This document shows, piece after piece, positions 40,384 to 40,737 of a DNA stretch of 40,737 nt (its first letter is position 1; every line of letters begins with the position of its first letter). This DNA is from Streptomyces cellostaticus. GTDB lineage: Bacteria > Actinomycetota > Actinomycetes > Streptomycetales > Streptomycetaceae. The stretch spans positions 135,620 to 176,356 of the forward strand of contig NZ_KQ948033.1 of NCBI RefSeq assembly GCF_001513965.1. The letters are read 5' to 3'. The notes beneath the pieces are model-generated. The model worked only from the letters and a program-made list of their open reading frames with translations. It did not search any database and was not told the DNA's origin. Both the position numbers and the translations under genes were made by a program.

Positions 40384-40620
40384 ATGGAGCGGGTGGAAAA
40401 CGGCGTGGCGGCGCATCTGATCCCGGGGGTGACGTGGATGAAGAGCCAGCACAGCAACGGTGCGGGCGACTGCGCCGAGGTGGCTCCCCTGCCTGACGGC
40501 GGCATGGCGATCAGGAACTCCCGATTCCCGCAGGGCCCGGCACTGATTTACACCCGGAAGGAGGTGGTGGCGTTCTTCGCCGGGGTCAAGGACGGTGAGT
40601 TCGATTTCGTGATCGACTGA
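40384..40620 (+). CDS. DUF397 domain protein
   Basis: A 78-residue actinobacterial DUF397 protein: WMKSQHSNGAGDCAEVAPL is the typical (W)xKSSxSxxxGxCVEVA motif, then GMAIRNSRFPQGPALIYTRK and EVVAFFAGVKDGEFDF. Such proteins normally lie beside an XRE regulator and modulate development or antibiotic production. ATG 40384 follows GGGGAACGG weakly. It is divergent from the HATPase gene, a common pairing. Confidence 0.9.
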   Translation: MERVENGVAAHLIPGVTWMKSQHSNGAGDCAEVAPLPDGGMAIRNSRFPQGPALIYTRKEVVAFFAGVKDGEFDFVID

Positions 40621-40650
40621 AAATTTACCAGGAAGTCGATCTTCCGATTC

Positions 40651-40720
40651 GGCTGCTCCCTGAGGCGGGATACTGGCGCTCTGCGATATGCCTACAGAGG
40701 AGTGCATCATGGGAGCAGCC
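40651..40720. promoter_or_regulatory. Inverted repeat spanning the leader of the last gene
   Basis: GGCTGCTCCC at 40651-40660 and GGGAGCAGCC at 40711-40720 are perfectly complementary, with 50 nt between. The right arm overlaps the first codons of the truncated gene at 40709, and its ribosome site AGAGGAG lies in the loop. Confidence 0.5.
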
Positions 40721-40737
40721 GAGCCGGACCCGCCTAA
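40709..40737 (+). CDS. Start of a downstream gene, truncated by the window end
   Basis: ATG at 40709 with AGAGGAG about 7 nt upstream opens a frame (MGAAEPDPP...) that runs off the window. Too short to identify. Confidence 0.5.

Overview
The window is high-GC actinobacterial DNA, most likely from Streptomyces or a close relative. This rests on the strong G/C bias at third codon positions, frequent GTG starts with GGAGG-type ribosome sites, many 4-8 nt start/stop overlaps, and typical streptomycete families: DUF397, an RsbW-like HATPase, ISL3 and IS5 transposases, and an XRE regulator paired with a peptide deformylase. No rRNA, tRNA, CRISPR array or core housekeeping operon was seen. The content looks like an accessory island, on a chromosome arm or a large plasmid.

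Layout. (1) 277-3687: a complete three-gene ABC-three-component (ABC-3C) type system: a PD-(D/E)xK effector, a small middle component and an SMC-like ATPase with overlapping reading frames. (2) 4356-8812: a two-gene nuclease plus Ski2-like helicase system of the Hachiman (HamA/HamB) kind. (3) 8942-12121: a strong bidirectional terminator, two unrecognised genes and a possible degenerate ParA-like protein. (4) 12394-14179: a frameshifted gene fused to an IS5-type element, then intergenic DNA. (5) 14135-17490: a secreted glycine-rich protein, a hypothetical protein, and a two-gene unknown operon in lower-GC DNA. (6) 17755-20761: a translationally coupled integrase / XRE / zinc-ribbon recombinase trio. 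(7) 21273-23853: a UvrD-like helicase, then an XRE regulator and a Cys-rich protein sharing an intergenic region with three copies of a 16-bp operator-like motif. (8) 24098-26968: a large STAND NTPase with a Cap4/DUF4297-like N-terminal nuclease, an Avs-like defence protein. (9) 26969-27950: gene debris (MFS transporter remnant, ISL3 transposase tail, a small membrane protein with an in-frame stop). (10) 28448-32173: a KilAC/BRO-type antirepressor, a DUF3800 protein, a RelE-like protein, a hypothetical protein and a membrane-anchored Mrr-like nuclease. (11) 32155-39451: a surface-glycan-like cluster (four glycosyltransferase-type genes plus an FkbM methyltransferase) with an embedded zeta-like kinase, divergent from an XRE regulator coupled to a second-type peptide deformylase. 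(12) 39698-40737: an anti-sigma-like ATPase, a DUF397 protein and the start of one more gene.

At least four independent putative anti-mobile-element systems (ABC-3C, Hachiman-like, nuclease-STAND, membrane Mrr) sit within 32 kb, together with a recombinase cassette and IS scars. This is the normal signature of a defence island. The least explained parts are the triple operator at 23252-23334, the nested inverted repeat at 37766-37831 that would bury the ribosome site of the first glycan gene, the integrase trio with its catalytically degenerate partner, and the two-gene membrane operon at 16645-17490. All function calls come from reading translated sequence and recalling family motifs. No database search was run.
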